Origin: Saccharopolyspora gregorii
Lineage (GTDB): Bacteria > Actinomycetota > Actinomycetes > Mycobacteriales > Pseudonocardiaceae
Length of the DNA stretch: 64,000 bases
Direction of reading: 5' to 3'
Assembly: GCF_024734405.1 (NCBI RefSeq)
Contig: NZ_CP059556.1
Coordinates: 4,588,001 to 4,652,000 of the forward strand
The notes under the pieces are model-generated. The model saw only the letters and a program-made list of their open reading frames with translations, was not told the origin of the DNA and searched no databases. Below are positions 24,957-33,560 of this stretch, piece after piece. Position numbers and translations under genes: made by a program. The number at the start of each line of letters is the position of its first letter. Within the stretch, counting starts at the first letter, position 1.

Positions 24957-27058
24957 GCACGCAGACCGACTTCGCAGCGCTGTTCCCGGACGAGGTCGTC
25001 ACCCAGGCGCACACCAGGCTGCTGAACGTGCCCGGGCTCGGCGGCGAGCTCGCGCTGATCACCATCGACAACGGCCACGACCACACCCGGCCGTCCACGT
25101 TCGGCCCCGGCGGGCTCACCGCGCTGAACGCCGCGCTGGACGAGGCGTTCGCCGCCGAGCCCGCCGCGATCGCGGTCACCGGCAAGCCGTTCGTGTTCGC
25201 CGTCGGCGCCGACCTCTCCGGCGTCACCCAGATCGCCGAGCGGCAGCACGCCCACCAGGTCGCGCAGACCGGGCACGACGTGTTCCGCAGGCTCACCGAG
25301 TCGACCATCCCGACCTTCGCGTTCGTCAACGGCGCGGCGCTGGGCGGCGGCCTGGAGCTGGCGCTGTCCTGCCACTACCGGACCGTCTCGGAGAGCGTGA
25401 ACGCGATCGCGTTCCCCGAGTGCTTCCTCGGCCTGTTCCCCGGCTGGGGCGGCACCCAGCTGCTGCCGAACCTGATCGGCGCGGACGCCGCGGTCAGCGT
25501 GATCATCGAGAACGCGCTGAACCAGAACAAGATGCTCAACGCGAAGAAGGCCACCGGACTGGGCATCTTCGACGCGCAGCTGGAGAGCGCCGACTTCCTG
25601 GAGGAGTCGATCCGCTGGGCGGTGCGCGTGGTCGGCGGCGAGCAGACCGTGCAGCGCGCCGAGATCGACCGCGGCCAGGCCTGGGACGACGCGATCGCAC
25701 GCGCGAAGGGCATCGTCACCGCCCGCACCCAGGGCGCCTCGCCCGCGGTCACCAAGGCCGTCGAGCTGCTCGAACTGGCCCGCGGCAACGACCTCGACGC
25801 CGGGTACGCGGCCGAGACCGAGGCGCTCGCCGACGCGCTGATGTCCGACGAGCTGCGCGCCGGGCTGTACTCCTTCGACCTCACCCAGAAGCGCGTCAAG
25901 CGGCCTGCCGGTGCGCCGGACAAGTCGCTGGCCCGCGAGGTCAAGAAGGTCGGCGTCGTCGGCGCCGGGCTGATGGCCGGTCAGCTGGCGCTGCTGTTCG
26001 TGCGCCGCCTCAAGGTGCCGGTGGTCATCACCGACGTCGACCAGGAACGCATCGACCGCGGCGTCGGCTACATCCACGGCGAGATCGACAAGCTGCTCGG
26101 CAAGGGCAGGCTCTCCCCCGACGGCGCGAACCGGCTCAAGGCGCTGGTCACCGGGTCGCTGGACAAGGCCGCGTTCGCCGACGCCGACTTCGTCATCGAA
26201 GCGGTCTTCGAGGAGATGACGGTCAAGCAGGAGGTGTTCGCCGAGCTGGAGCAGCACGTCTCCCCCGAGGCGATCCTGGCCACCAACACCTCCTCGCTGT
26301 CGATCACCGAGATGGCGTCGAAGCTGACCAACCCCGAGCGGGTCGTGGGCTTCCACTTCTTCAACCCGGTCGCGGTGCTGCCACTGCTGGAGATCGTGCG
26401 CGGCGAGAAGACCGACGACGCCTCGCTGGCCACCGCGTTCTCGGTCAGCAAGCAGCTCAAGAAGTCCAGCGTGCTGGTCAAGGACGCCCCGGCGTTCGTG
26501 GTGAACCGGCTGCTGACCCGCTTCATGGGCGAGATCATCGCCGCCGTCGACGAAGGCACCCCCTTCGACGTCGCCGACCGCGCGCTGACCCCGCTGGGCC
26601 TGCCGATGAGCCCGCTGGTGCTGCTGCAGCTCGTCGGCCCGGCCGTCGCGCAGCACGTCAACGAGACGATGCACGCGGCGTACCCGGACCGGTTCGGCAT
26701 CAGCGAGAACCTGCAGCGGTTCGTCGAGGCCGGCAAGACGGCCGTGTGGCAGCAGGACGAGCAGGGCGGCCAGGTCGTCGACCCCGAGGTCGTCGCGCTG
26801 TGGGAGCAGGGCTCGAACCCGTCGACCTCCGAGCAGGTGCGGGACCGGGCGCTGCAGGCGCTGGCCCAGGAGATCCGGCTGATGCTGGACGAGGGCGTCG
26901 TCGCCGAGGCGCAGGACATCGACCTGTGCATGCTGCTCGGCGCGGGCTGGCCGTTCTGGCTGGGCGGCATCACCGCCTACCTGGACCGCTCCGGCATCGC
27001 CGAGCAGGTCAACGGCGCGCGGTTCCTGCCGAAGGGCGTGGCCTCGGTGCCCGCCTGA
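24953..27058 (+). CDS. fadB: bifunctional enoyl-CoA hydratase / 3-hydroxyacyl-CoA dehydrogenase
   Basis: A 701-aa multifunctional beta-oxidation enzyme. The N-terminal crotonase domain (about 1-280) has NGAALGGGLELALSCHYR for the oxyanion hole and FPECFLGLFPGWGGTQLLP with the catalytic Glu. The NAD-binding domain follows (VGVVGAGLMAGQLALLF, about 320) with the catalytic His in GFHFFNPVAVLPLLEIV, then the C-terminal dimerisation domains with AFVVNRLLTRF. It hydrates enoyl-CoA and oxidises the product for FadA. GTG start behind AGGGGG. A strong terminator follows. Confidence 0.94.
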   Translation: MSTQTDFAALFPDEVVTQAHTRLLNVPGLGGELALITIDNGHDHTRPSTFGPGGLTALNAALDEAFAAEPAAIAVTGKPFVFAVGADLSGVTQIAERQHAHQVAQTGHDVFRRLTESTIPTFAFVNGAALGGGLELALSCHYRTVSESVNAIAFPECFLGLFPGWGGTQLLPNLIGADAAVSVIIENALNQNKMLNAKKATGLGIFDAQLESADFLEESIRWAVRVVGGEQTVQRAEIDRGQAWDDAIARAKGIVTARTQGASPAVTKAVELLELARGNDLDAGYAAETEALADALMSDELRAGLYSFDLTQKRVKRPAGAPDKSLAREVKKVGVVGAGLMAGQLALLFVRRLKVPVVITDVDQERIDRGVGYIHGEIDKLLGKGRLSPDGANRLKALVTGSLDKAAFADADFVIEAVFEEMTVKQEVFAELEQHVSPEAILATNTSSLSITEMASKLTNPERVVGFHFFNPVAVLPLLEIVRGEKTDDASLATAFSVSKQLKKSSVLVKDAPAFVVNRLLTRFMGEIIAAVDEGTPFDVADRALTPLGLPMSPLVLLQLVGPAVAQHVNETMHAAYPDRFGISENLQRFVEAGKTAVWQQDEQGGQVVDPEVVALWEQGSNPSTSEQVRDRALQALAQEIRLMLDEGVVAEAQDIDLCMLLGAGWPFWLGGITAYLDRSGIAEQVNGARFLPKGVASVPA

Positions 27059-27074
27059 TCGCGTAGGTCGCAGG

Positions 27075-27108
27075 AAGGGCCGGGGTGGGCACGTCCACCC
27101 CGGCCCTT
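27075..27108 (+). terminator. terminator of fadAB
   Basis: A perfect 14-bp stem (AAGGGCCGGGGTGG at 27075-27088 with its complement at 27095-27108) and a 6-nt loop, 17 nt after the fadB stop. The arm ends in CCCTT. Confidence 0.8.
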
Positions 27109-27267
27109 CGTCGTCCGATGCGGTGGATCTTCACCCGTATCCGGTCATCGCTGCGGCTGCGAAGAACCGGTGTTCTCACCGGCGGTGATGTAGTCCCCAT
27201 CTCCGATCGTGCCTAAGCTGGAGCTGTCACGATGGAGCCCGTCCCCAGGGAAACGAGGTGATGACCG

Positions 27268-27849
27268 GTGGTCGCGCCGATGCAGCACGAGCTCGGGCCG
27301 TTCACGGTCGCGGACTGGCACGCGCTCCCCCCTCGTGAAGACGGCTCGCGCCTTGAACTGATCGAGGGCTACTGGCTCGTGACACCCGCACCATCCGGAC
27401 AGCACCAATGGGCCGAGAGCGAACTCATCCGCATCCTGAAATCCGCCCTGCGCCGAGCGGGACGCTCGGACCTCTACGCGCTGGGCGGAGTCGGCGTCGA
27501 GATCAACGTCGCGCAACAGAGCGCGCTGATCCCGGACTTCCTCGTCCTCCGCACTCCCCCGGTCGGCAACTCCTTCAGACCGGAGCACGTGCTGCTGGCA
27601 GGCGAGATCTGGTCTCCCGGCAACACCTTCCGCGAGAAGCAGGACAAGTTCACCCACTTCGCCGCCGTCGGCGTGCCGTTCTTCTGGAGCATCACCCAGG
27701 ACCGGCGCGGGCCCGACGAGCTGACCGCCTACCGCCTGGAAGACGGGCACTACGAGGTGAGGGAACAGGTCCTGCTGGGCTCGGGCAGGAAAGCCGTGAC
27801 CGCCGCTCCGGTACCCGTCGAACTCGACGTCGCCGACCTCCGCCTCTGA
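27268..27849 (+). CDS. Uma2 family (DUF820) putative endonuclease
   Basis: A 193-aa Uma2/DUF820 protein, a PD-(D/E)XK-type fold. The start FTVADWHALPPREDGSRLELIEGYW and the core IPDFLVLR ... AGEIWSPGNTFREKQDKFTHFAAVGVPFFW hold the likely catalytic Asp, Glu and Lys. Biological role is unclear; such genes are often multicopy in actinobacteria. GTG 27268 follows ACGAGGTGATG. It stands alone and converges on the histidine kinase gene 12 bp away. Confidence 0.82.
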   Translation: MVAPMQHELGPFTVADWHALPPREDGSRLELIEGYWLVTPAPSGQHQWAESELIRILKSALRRAGRSDLYALGGVGVEINVAQQSALIPDFLVLRTPPVGNSFRPEHVLLAGEIWSPGNTFREKQDKFTHFAAVGVPFFWSITQDRRGPDELTAYRLEDGHYEVREQVLLGSGRKAVTAAPVPVELDVADLRL

Positions 27850-27861
27850 CGGGGCACCTGA

Positions 27862-29025
27862 TCAGAACGTGGGCAGCTCAACGGCGACGGTGAGCCCGCC
27901 GCCTTCGACGGGCAGGGCGGTCACCCTCCCGCCGTGGGCGGTGACGGCGGCGCGGACGATGGACAGGCCCAGGCCCGCGCCGGTGCGGGCGGTGCGCTGC
28001 ACACCCGCTCGACGGAACGGGGCGAAGAGGGCGTCCACCTGATCGGGGTCGATCAGCGGGCCCGAAGACGACACCCGCAGCAGCGCCGAACGCCCGGCGA
28101 TCGTCGTCACGACCTCGACCCAGCCACCGTCGACGTTGTGGCGCACGGCGTTCTCCAGCAGGTTCTCCGCGATCCGTTCCAGCAACGCCGGATCGCCCAG
28201 CACGAACACCGGCTCGCCGTGGCAGGTGATCCGCACCGACCGCGCCTGCGCCTCGGCCTCGACGCCGCGCCGGGCTCGGACCGCGACCTCGTGGAGGTCC
28301 ACCCGCTCCCGCTCGGCCAGCTCCGCGCCGTCGGTGCGGGCCAGCAGCAGCAACGCCTCCACCAGCCGTTCCGCCCTGGCCGCGGCCTCGCGCAGCACCT
28401 CCGCCATCCGGCGCAGCTCCTCGGCGTCGGCGTCCGGGTCGCTCAACGTCACGTCCAGCTCGGTGCGGATCACCGCCAGCGGGGTGCGCAGCTCGTGGCT
28501 GGCGTTGGCGACGAAGCGGCGCTGCGAGTCGAACGCGGCCTGCAGCCGGTCGAGCATCGCGTCGAAGGTGTCGGCCAGCTCCGCTACCTCGTCGCGCGGA
28601 CCGCCCAGCGCGATCCGCTCGTCCAGCGACTCCGCGGACAGCCGCCGCGCCGAATCCGTCACCTCCTGCAGCGGGCGCAGCACCCGGCCGGTCACCGTCC
28701 ACGCCAGCACCGCCGCCGCCAGCACCACCGCCACGAACGCGGCGCCGCCGGCGGTGAGCACCTGGTGGCGGGCGGAGGCGCGCAGCGCGGCCCCGAGCTG
28801 CTCGGCGGGCACCAGCGCCTCGCCGACCCGGACCAGGCCACCGGGTGGAAGGCGCGGCACTCCCGCGACGACGTTGCCCACCAGCAGCCAGCCCAGCCAC
28901 AGCAGCAGGGCGCTCACCGCGGCCACCAGTCCGGTGGCCAGCAGCGTCAACCGCGCGCGCAGCCCGGGACCGCGCCGGATCAGCGGGCGCAGGCCGGGTG
29001 GCACCGCCGGACGGCCCACGCTCAC
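27862..29025 (-). CDS. sensor histidine kinase
   Basis: A 387-aa membrane kinase. Two membrane segments flank a short (~45 aa) extracytoplasmic loop: about 20-42 (LTLLATGLVAAVSALLLWLGWLLV) and about 90-115. A HAMP domain follows (VLRPLQEVTDSARRLSAESLDERI), then HisKA with the phospho-His in FVANASHELRTPLAVIRTEL and the HATPase domain with ENLLENAVRHN and GAGLGLSIVRAAVTAHGG. All kinase motifs are intact. GTG start overlapping the response-regulator stop by 4 nt (GTGA), so they form one two-component system. Confidence 0.92.
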   Translation of the reverse strand: MSVGRPAVPPGLRPLIRRGPGLRARLTLLATGLVAAVSALLLWLGWLLVGNVVAGVPRLPPGGLVRVGEALVPAEQLGAALRASARHQVLTAGGAAFVAVVLAAAVLAWTVTGRVLRPLQEVTDSARRLSAESLDERIALGGPRDEVAELADTFDAMLDRLQAAFDSQRRFVANASHELRTPLAVIRTELDVTLSDPDADAEELRRMAEVLREAAARAERLVEALLLLARTDGAELAERERVDLHEVAVRARRGVEAEAQARSVRITCHGEPVFVLGDPALLERIAENLLENAVRHNVDGGWVEVVTTIAGRSALLRVSSSGPLIDPDQVDALFAPFRRAGVQRTARTGAGLGLSIVRAAVTAHGGRVTALPVEGGGLTVAVELPTF

Positions 29026-29708
29026 GCCCCGGTGTGCTCGGCGCGGCCCGCCGACGGCACCCGGTAGCCGGAGCCGACGACGGTGTCGATGACCGCGGGC
29101 TCGCCGAGCTTCTTGCGCAAGGTCATCATCGTGACCCGCACGGTCGTGGTGAACGGGTCGGCGTGCTCGTCCCACACCCGCTCCAGCAGCTCCTCCGAGC
29201 TGACCACCGCGCCACCGGCCGCCAGCAGCACCTCCAGCACGCCGAACTCCTTGCGGGTCAGCTCCACCTCCGAGCCGTCGCGCCGCACCACCCGCCGAGC
29301 CGGGTCCAGCTCCAAGCCGCGCGCGGTCAGCAGCGGCGGCACCGCCGGAGTCGCGCGCCTGCCCAGCGCCCGCACCCGCGCGATCAGCTCCGGGAACGCG
29401 AACGGCTTCGCCAGGTAGTCGTCGGCGCCCAGCGACAGGCCGTCCACCCGGTCCTGCACGGTGCCGCTGGCGGTCAGCATCAGCACCCGGGTGAGCTCGC
29501 CGGAGGACACGACCTCGCGGCACAGCTCGTCCCCGGACATCACCGGCAGGTCCCGGTCCAGCACGATCACGTCGTACCGGGTGATCGACGCCTTCTCCTG
29601 GCCGCTCTCGCCGTCGTAGGCGACGTCCACGGCCATGCCTTCCCTGCGCAGCCCGCGGGCGACGGCGTCGGCCAGCGGCTGCTCGTCCTCCACGACAAGG
29701 ATTCGCAC
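29022..29708 (-). CDS. OmpR-family response regulator
   Basis: A 228-aa regulator: receiver domain (about 1-115) with VVEDEQ, phospho-acceptor Asp in DVIVLDRDLPVMSGDEL, the Thr/Ser in MLTASG and Lys in DDYLAKPFAFPEL; then the winged-helix Trans_reg_C domain ending TVVGSGYRVP. GTG 29708 (VRILVVEDEQ) was chosen over an upstream TTG. It is cognate with the overlapping histidine kinase gene. The short sensor loop of that kinase suggests a membrane-proximal signal; the target genes are unknown. Confidence 0.92.
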   Translation of the reverse strand: MRILVVEDEQPLADAVARGLRREGMAVDVAYDGESGQEKASITRYDVIVLDRDLPVMSGDELCREVVSSGELTRVLMLTASGTVQDRVDGLSLGADDYLAKPFAFPELIARVRALGRRATPAVPPLLTARGLELDPARRVVRRDGSEVELTRKEFGVLEVLLAAGGAVVSSEELLERVWDEHADPFTTTVRVTMMTLRKKLGEPAVIDTVVGSGYRVPSAGRAEHTGA

Positions 29709-29762
29709 CGGTTCACCGTGCCACAACCGGCGCGGGCGGGGATCACCAGCGGGCGCACGGCT

Positions 29763-29789
29763 GCCCCGCCACCACGCGGGTGGCGGGGC
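29763..29789 (-). terminator. terminator of dxs
   Basis: A perfect 11-bp stem, GCCCCGCCACC (29763-29773) and GGTGGCGGGGC (29779-29789), 15 nt downstream of the dxs stop and before the response-regulator gene. Confidence 0.7.
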
Positions 29790-29804
29790 CGCCGGTCGTG
29801 CTGC

Positions 29805-31736
29805 TCAGGCCTCGCGGCGGGCCGGACCGTCCAGCTCGGCGACCTGCTGCTTGTCGCGGAGCCGGTTCGCGACCCACTCGGTGACGCGGCGCGCCACGTC
29901 CTGCTCGGTGAGGCCCAGGTCGGCCAGCACCTGCTCGCGGGAGGCGTGCTGCAGGAACTCGTTGGGCACCGCCAGGTCGCGCAGCGGCACGTCCACCCCG
30001 GCGTCGCGCAGCGCGGCCGCCAGCGCCCAGCCGAATCCGCCGTGCCTGCCGCCGTCCTCCAGGGTGACGACCAGCTCGTGCTCGGCGGCCATGGTCACGA
30101 CCTGCTGCGGCACCGGCGTCACCCAGCGCGGGTCGACGACGGTGACGCCGATGCCCTGCGCGGCCAGGCGCCGCGCCGCGGCCACCGCGGTCTCGCCGAA
30201 CGCGCCGACGACGGCCAGCAGCACGTCGCTGCGCTCGCCCCGGTCCGGCCGGTGCAGCACGTCGACGCCGCCGACGCGCTCCAGCGCCGGGACCTCCTCG
30301 ATGACCGAGCCCTTGGAGAACCGCACCACCGTCGGCCCGTCGTCGACGGCGACGGCCTCGCGCAGCTCCTCCCGCAGCGTCACCGCGTCGCGCGGCGCCG
30401 CCACCCGGATGCCCGGGATCAGGCCGAGGATCGACATGTCCCACATGCCGTTGTGGCTGGCGCCGTCGTCACCGGTGATGCCGGAGCGGTCCAAGGTCAC
30501 CGTCACCGGCTGGCGGTGCAGCGCCACGTCCATCAGCAGCTGGTCGAACGCGCGGTTCAGGAACGTCGAGTACACCGCGAACACCGGGTGCAGCCCGCCC
30601 ATCGCCATGCCCGCGGCGGAGGTCATCGCGTGCTGCTCGGCGATGCCCACGTCGAAGCAGCGGTCCGGGTAGGCCTTCGCGAACTTGTCCAGGCCGGTCG
30701 GCCCGAGCATCGCGGCGGTCATCGCCACCACGTCGGAGCGCTCGCCACCGATGCGCACCAGCTCGTCGGAGAACACGTTCGTCCAGCTCTTCGGCGTCGG
30801 CGAGGTCGGCAGCCCGGTCTCCGGGTTGATCACCTTCACCTGGTGCATCTGGTCGGCCTCGTGGTTCTCCGCCGGGGCGAAGCCGTTGCCCTTGCGGGTG
30901 ACGGCGTGCACGATCACCGGGCCGCCGAAGGAGCGCGCCATCGCCAGCGCCTGCTCCATGGCCTTCATGTCGTGCCCGTCGACCGGGCCGAGGTACTTGA
31001 TGCCGAGGTCGGAGAACATCACCTGCGGGCTGAACGCGTCCTTGAGCCCGGACTTCGCGGCGTGCAGGCCGGTGTAGAGCGGCCTGCCGACCACGGGCAG
31101 GTTGCGCAGCGTGCTGCGGCCGCGCTCCAGCGCCTTCTCGTAGCCCGGGTTGAGCCGCAGCGCCGAGAGGTGCTCGGCGAACCCGCCGATGGTGGGCGCG
31201 TAGGAGCGGCCGTTGTCGTTGACGATGATGACCAGCGGGCGCTCCTGGTCGGCGGCGATGTTGTTCAGCGCCTCCCAGCACATGCCGCCGGTGAGCGCGC
31301 CGTCGCCGACGATCGCCACCGCGTGCCTGCCGCCACCGGTGAGCTGGAACGACCGGGCCAGCCCGTCCGCGTAGGACAGCGAGGTGGAGGCGTGCGAGTT
31401 CTCCACCAGGTCGTGCTCGCTCTCGGCGCGCGACGGGTAGCCGGACAGGCCGTCCCGCTTGCGCAGCCGGTCGAAGCCCTCCTGACGACCGGTCACGATC
31501 TTGTGCACGTACGCCTGGTGCCCGGTGTCGAAGACCACCGCGTCCCGCGGTGAGTCGAACACCCGGTGCACCGCCAAGGTCAGCTCCACGGCGCCCAGGT
31601 TCGGGCCGAGGTGCCCGCCGGTGCGGGACACCTTCTCGATCAGGAAGGAGCGGATCTCAGCGGCCAGCTCCACCAGCTCACCGTGCTCCAGGCGTTTCAG
31701 GTCGGCCGGACCTTGCACGGATTCCAGCAGCGTCAC
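29805..31736 (-). CDS. dxs: 1-deoxy-D-xylulose-5-phosphate synthase
   Basis: A 643-aa thiamine-diphosphate enzyme that joins pyruvate and glyceraldehyde-3-phosphate in the first step of the MEP isoprenoid pathway. Key parts: [37 protein letters not shown], the ThDP motif [17 protein letters not shown]...VNDNGRS, and [17 protein letters not shown] with the cofactor-activating Glu. GTG 31736 follows GAGGTGGAG; an upstream start is possible but less family-like. Position matches Rv2682c. Confidence 0.95.
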   Translation of the reverse strand: MTLLESVQGPADLKRLEHGELVELAAEIRSFLIEKVSRTGGHLGPNLGAVELTLAVHRVFDSPRDAVVFDTGHQAYVHKIVTGRQEGFDRLRKRDGLSGYPSRAESEHDLVENSHASTSLSYADGLARSFQLTGGGRHAVAIVGDGALTGGMCWEALNNIAADQERPLVIIVNDNGRSYAPTIGGFAEHLSALRLNPGYEKALERGRSTLRNLPVVGRPLYTGLHAAKSGLKDAFSPQVMFSDLGIKYLGPVDGHDMKAMEQALAMARSFGGPVIVHAVTRKGNGFAPAENHEADQMHQVKVINPETGLPTSPTPKSWTNVFSDELVRIGGERSDVVAMTAAMLGPTGLDKFAKAYPDRCFDVGIAEQHAMTSAAGMAMGGLHPVFAVYSTFLNRAFDQLLMDVALHRQPVTVTLDRSGITGDDGASHNGMWDMSILGLIPGIRVAAPRDAVTLREELREAVAVDDGPTVVRFSKGSVIEEVPALERVGGVDVLHRPDRGERSDVLLAVVGAFGETAVAAARRLAAQGIGVTVVDPRWVTPVPQQVVTMAAEHELVVTLEDGGRHGGFGWALAAALRDAGVDVPLRDLAVPNEFLQHASREQVLADLGLTEQDVARRVTEWVANRLRDKQQVAELDGPARREA

Positions 31737-32122
31737 CGCTCCACCTCGTTCGTCATCCCGCATCACATGCCTTCACCACCGGGGCGGGGCGCCTCGCGAC
31801 GGCCGGGCTCACCCTCGGGGAACCGCGACCAGTCTACGGAGCACGACCACCCGCTCCGGACAAGGTACGCACGCCACCGGGGAGGCCGGATCACCGGTCA
31901 AGGCGACGCCCGCACCGGTCTCACCGGCCACAACGAACACCCGGCGACAACTGGGAACGGCTTGCCCAGCGGGATTTCCTCCAGTCGAGCGGACCAGCAC
32001 CACCCGTTCCGACCAACGCGACCACCCACCGCACACACTCCACCTTCGAGGAGCAGGCCCGCCCGGCCCGGAGATCCCACCCAGCAGCCCGAACCGCCGA
32101 CCTCCGCGGGAGTTCCCGTCTG
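31737..32122. other. non-coding region upstream of dxs
   Basis: About 385 bp between the dxs start and a repeat element. It should contain the dxs promoter (a TAGACT -10-like hexamer reads on the minus strand near 31834-31839). Open frames here are shadows without ribosome-binding sites. Confidence 0.45.
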
Positions 32123-32282
32123 TTTCCTGTCAGCGGCGAAGCCGCTGAGCAGCGACCACCTGATCAACCGGACCACCCGCGGGTTCTCAGCTGTTCCCTC
32201 GCGAGGACAGCGATTTCCCTCGTGGCGGAGCCACTCGGGAAATCGATCCCGCAGCGAGGGAACAGCTGAGGTTCCGCCACCC
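32123..32282. repeat. dispersed structured element, copy 1
   Basis: A ~160-nt unit with a second full copy at 54488-54648. It starts with a small hairpin (CAGCGGC-GAA-GCCGCTG, 32131-32147). The 85-nt nested palindrome follows (32186-32270): a 17-bp outer stem, an 8x8 internal loop GAGGACAG/ATCCCGCA, a 9-bp inner stem CGATTTCCC/GGGAAATCG and the tip GTGGC-GGA-GCCAC. The tail TCCGCCAC (32273-32280) can also pair with GTGGCGGA of the tip. It lies 36 nt beyond the stop of the minus-strand methyltransferase gene. It may be a 3'-UTR RNA structure, a terminator or a REP-like element. Confidence 0.8.
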
Positions 32283-32318
32283 CACCACTACGCAGCAGAA
32301 GACAGCGGAGAAAAGGCG

Positions 32319-33560
32319 TCACCCCCGGGTCAGCAGGGCTATGCATTCCATGTGATGAGTCATCGGGAACGCGTCGAACGCCTCCAGGTCCGCGAGCCGG
32401 TAGCCCTGCTCGGCGAACAGGCTCACGTCCCGCGCCAGCGCCGCCGGATCGCAGGCCACGTGGACCACGCGCTCCGGTCCCGCCGCGCACACGGCCTCGA
32501 CGATGCGGCGCCCGGCGCCCTTGCGCGGCGGGTCCAGCACCACCACGTCCGGTGCGGGCAGCTCCTCGTCGGCCAGCACCTCCTCCACGGCGCCCGCCCG
32601 GAACGACACCTGCGGCAGGTCGCGGAGGTTCGCCACGGCGTCCTCGGTGGCGCGCCGCGAGGACTCCACCAGCAGCACGTCCCCGGCGGGCCCGGCCTGC
32701 TCGGCGAGCACCGAGGCGAACAGCCCCACCCCGCCGTAGAGGTCCCAGGCCACCCCTCCCGCCGGCACCTGCGCCATCCGGGCGACGACCCGCGCGAAGG
32801 TGTCGGCGGCCGCCGGGTGCACCTGCCAGAAGCCGTCCGCGGACACGTCCCAGGAGCGGCCGGCGGCCTGCTCCCGCGCCGTGGCGGAACCGTGCACCGG
32901 CGTGCTCACGACGGCACCGCGCTTGCCGCGGCGGCGCTGCGGGGCGCGTTCGCGCAGGGTCACGTGCACGGCGGCGTCCGCGTCGGTGGCGACCTCCAGT
33001 TCGGCGCCCTGCGGCCACTCCCGGTCGGCGAGCCCGTCCAGCGCGCCGCGCACCGTGATCGGGCAGTCCTGCACCGGCAGCACCCGGTGGCTGCGGTGCG
33101 GGTGGAACCCGGGCCGCCCGACCCGGTCCACGGACAGCCGCACCCGGGTGCGCCAGCGCAGCGGCCCGCCGGGCAGCTCCTGCACCTCGACGGACCGGTC
33201 CAGCCCGGCGAGGCGCTGCAACTGCTCGTGCAGCACCGCCGCCTTCAGCTCCCGCTGCGTGCCGTGGTCGGCGTGCTGCCAGTCGCAGCCGCCGCAGCGG
33301 TCGTGGCCCAGCGCCATGTCGGCCAGCGGGCACGGCGGCGCGACGCGCCCTTCGGCCGCGGTGAACACCTCGACCGCGTCCGCCCGGCAGAAGCCCTTGC
33401 CCGGGTCGTCGGTGACCTCGGCCAGCACCACCTCACCGGGCAGCGCGTGCCGCACGAACACGACACGTCCCTCGTGCCTGGCCACGCAGTGGCCGCCGTG
33501 CGCGACCGGCCCCACGTCCAGCTTCAGGCGCCTGCCGGTCCAATCCAACTTCGCGGTCAC
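32319..33560 (-). CDS. TrmA/RlmD-type RNA (uracil-5-)-methyltransferase
   Basis: A 413-aa class I SAM-dependent RNA methyltransferase. An N-terminal TRAM domain (about 1-60, KLDVGPVAHGGHCVARHEGRVVFVRHALPGE) precedes four Cys of a possible Fe-S site (CPLADMALGHDRCGGCDW). The SAM domain has VAWDLYGGVGLFASVLA and DPPRKGAG. The catalytic nucleophile is probably Cys in VACDPAALARD. It would methylate C5 of a uridine in rRNA or tRNA. GTG start overlapping the permease stop (GTGA). Position matches Rv2689c. Confidence 0.88.
   Translation of the reverse strand: MTAKLDWTGRRLKLDVGPVAHGGHCVARHEGRVVFVRHALPGEVVLAEVTDDPGKGFCRADAVEVFTAAEGRVAPPCPLADMALGHDRCGGCDWQHADHGTQRELKAAVLHEQLQRLAGLDRSVEVQELPGGPLRWRTRVRLSVDRVGRPGFHPHRSHRVLPVQDCPITVRGALDGLADREWPQGAELEVATDADAAVHVTLRERAPQRRRGKRGAVVSTPVHGSATAREQAAGRSWDVSADGFWQVHPAAADTFARVVARMAQVPAGGVAWDLYGGVGLFASVLAEQAGPAGDVLLVESSRRATEDAVANLRDLPQVSFRAGAVEEVLADEELPAPDVVVLDPPRKGAGRRIVEAVCAAGPERVVHVACDPAALARDVSLFAEQGYRLADLEAFDAFPMTHHMECIALLTRG

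Noticed and set aside
27268-27849. Uma2 gene as part of a restriction or defence island
   Set aside because: The flanking genes are metabolic or two-component genes, and no methyltransferase or other defence gene is nearby.
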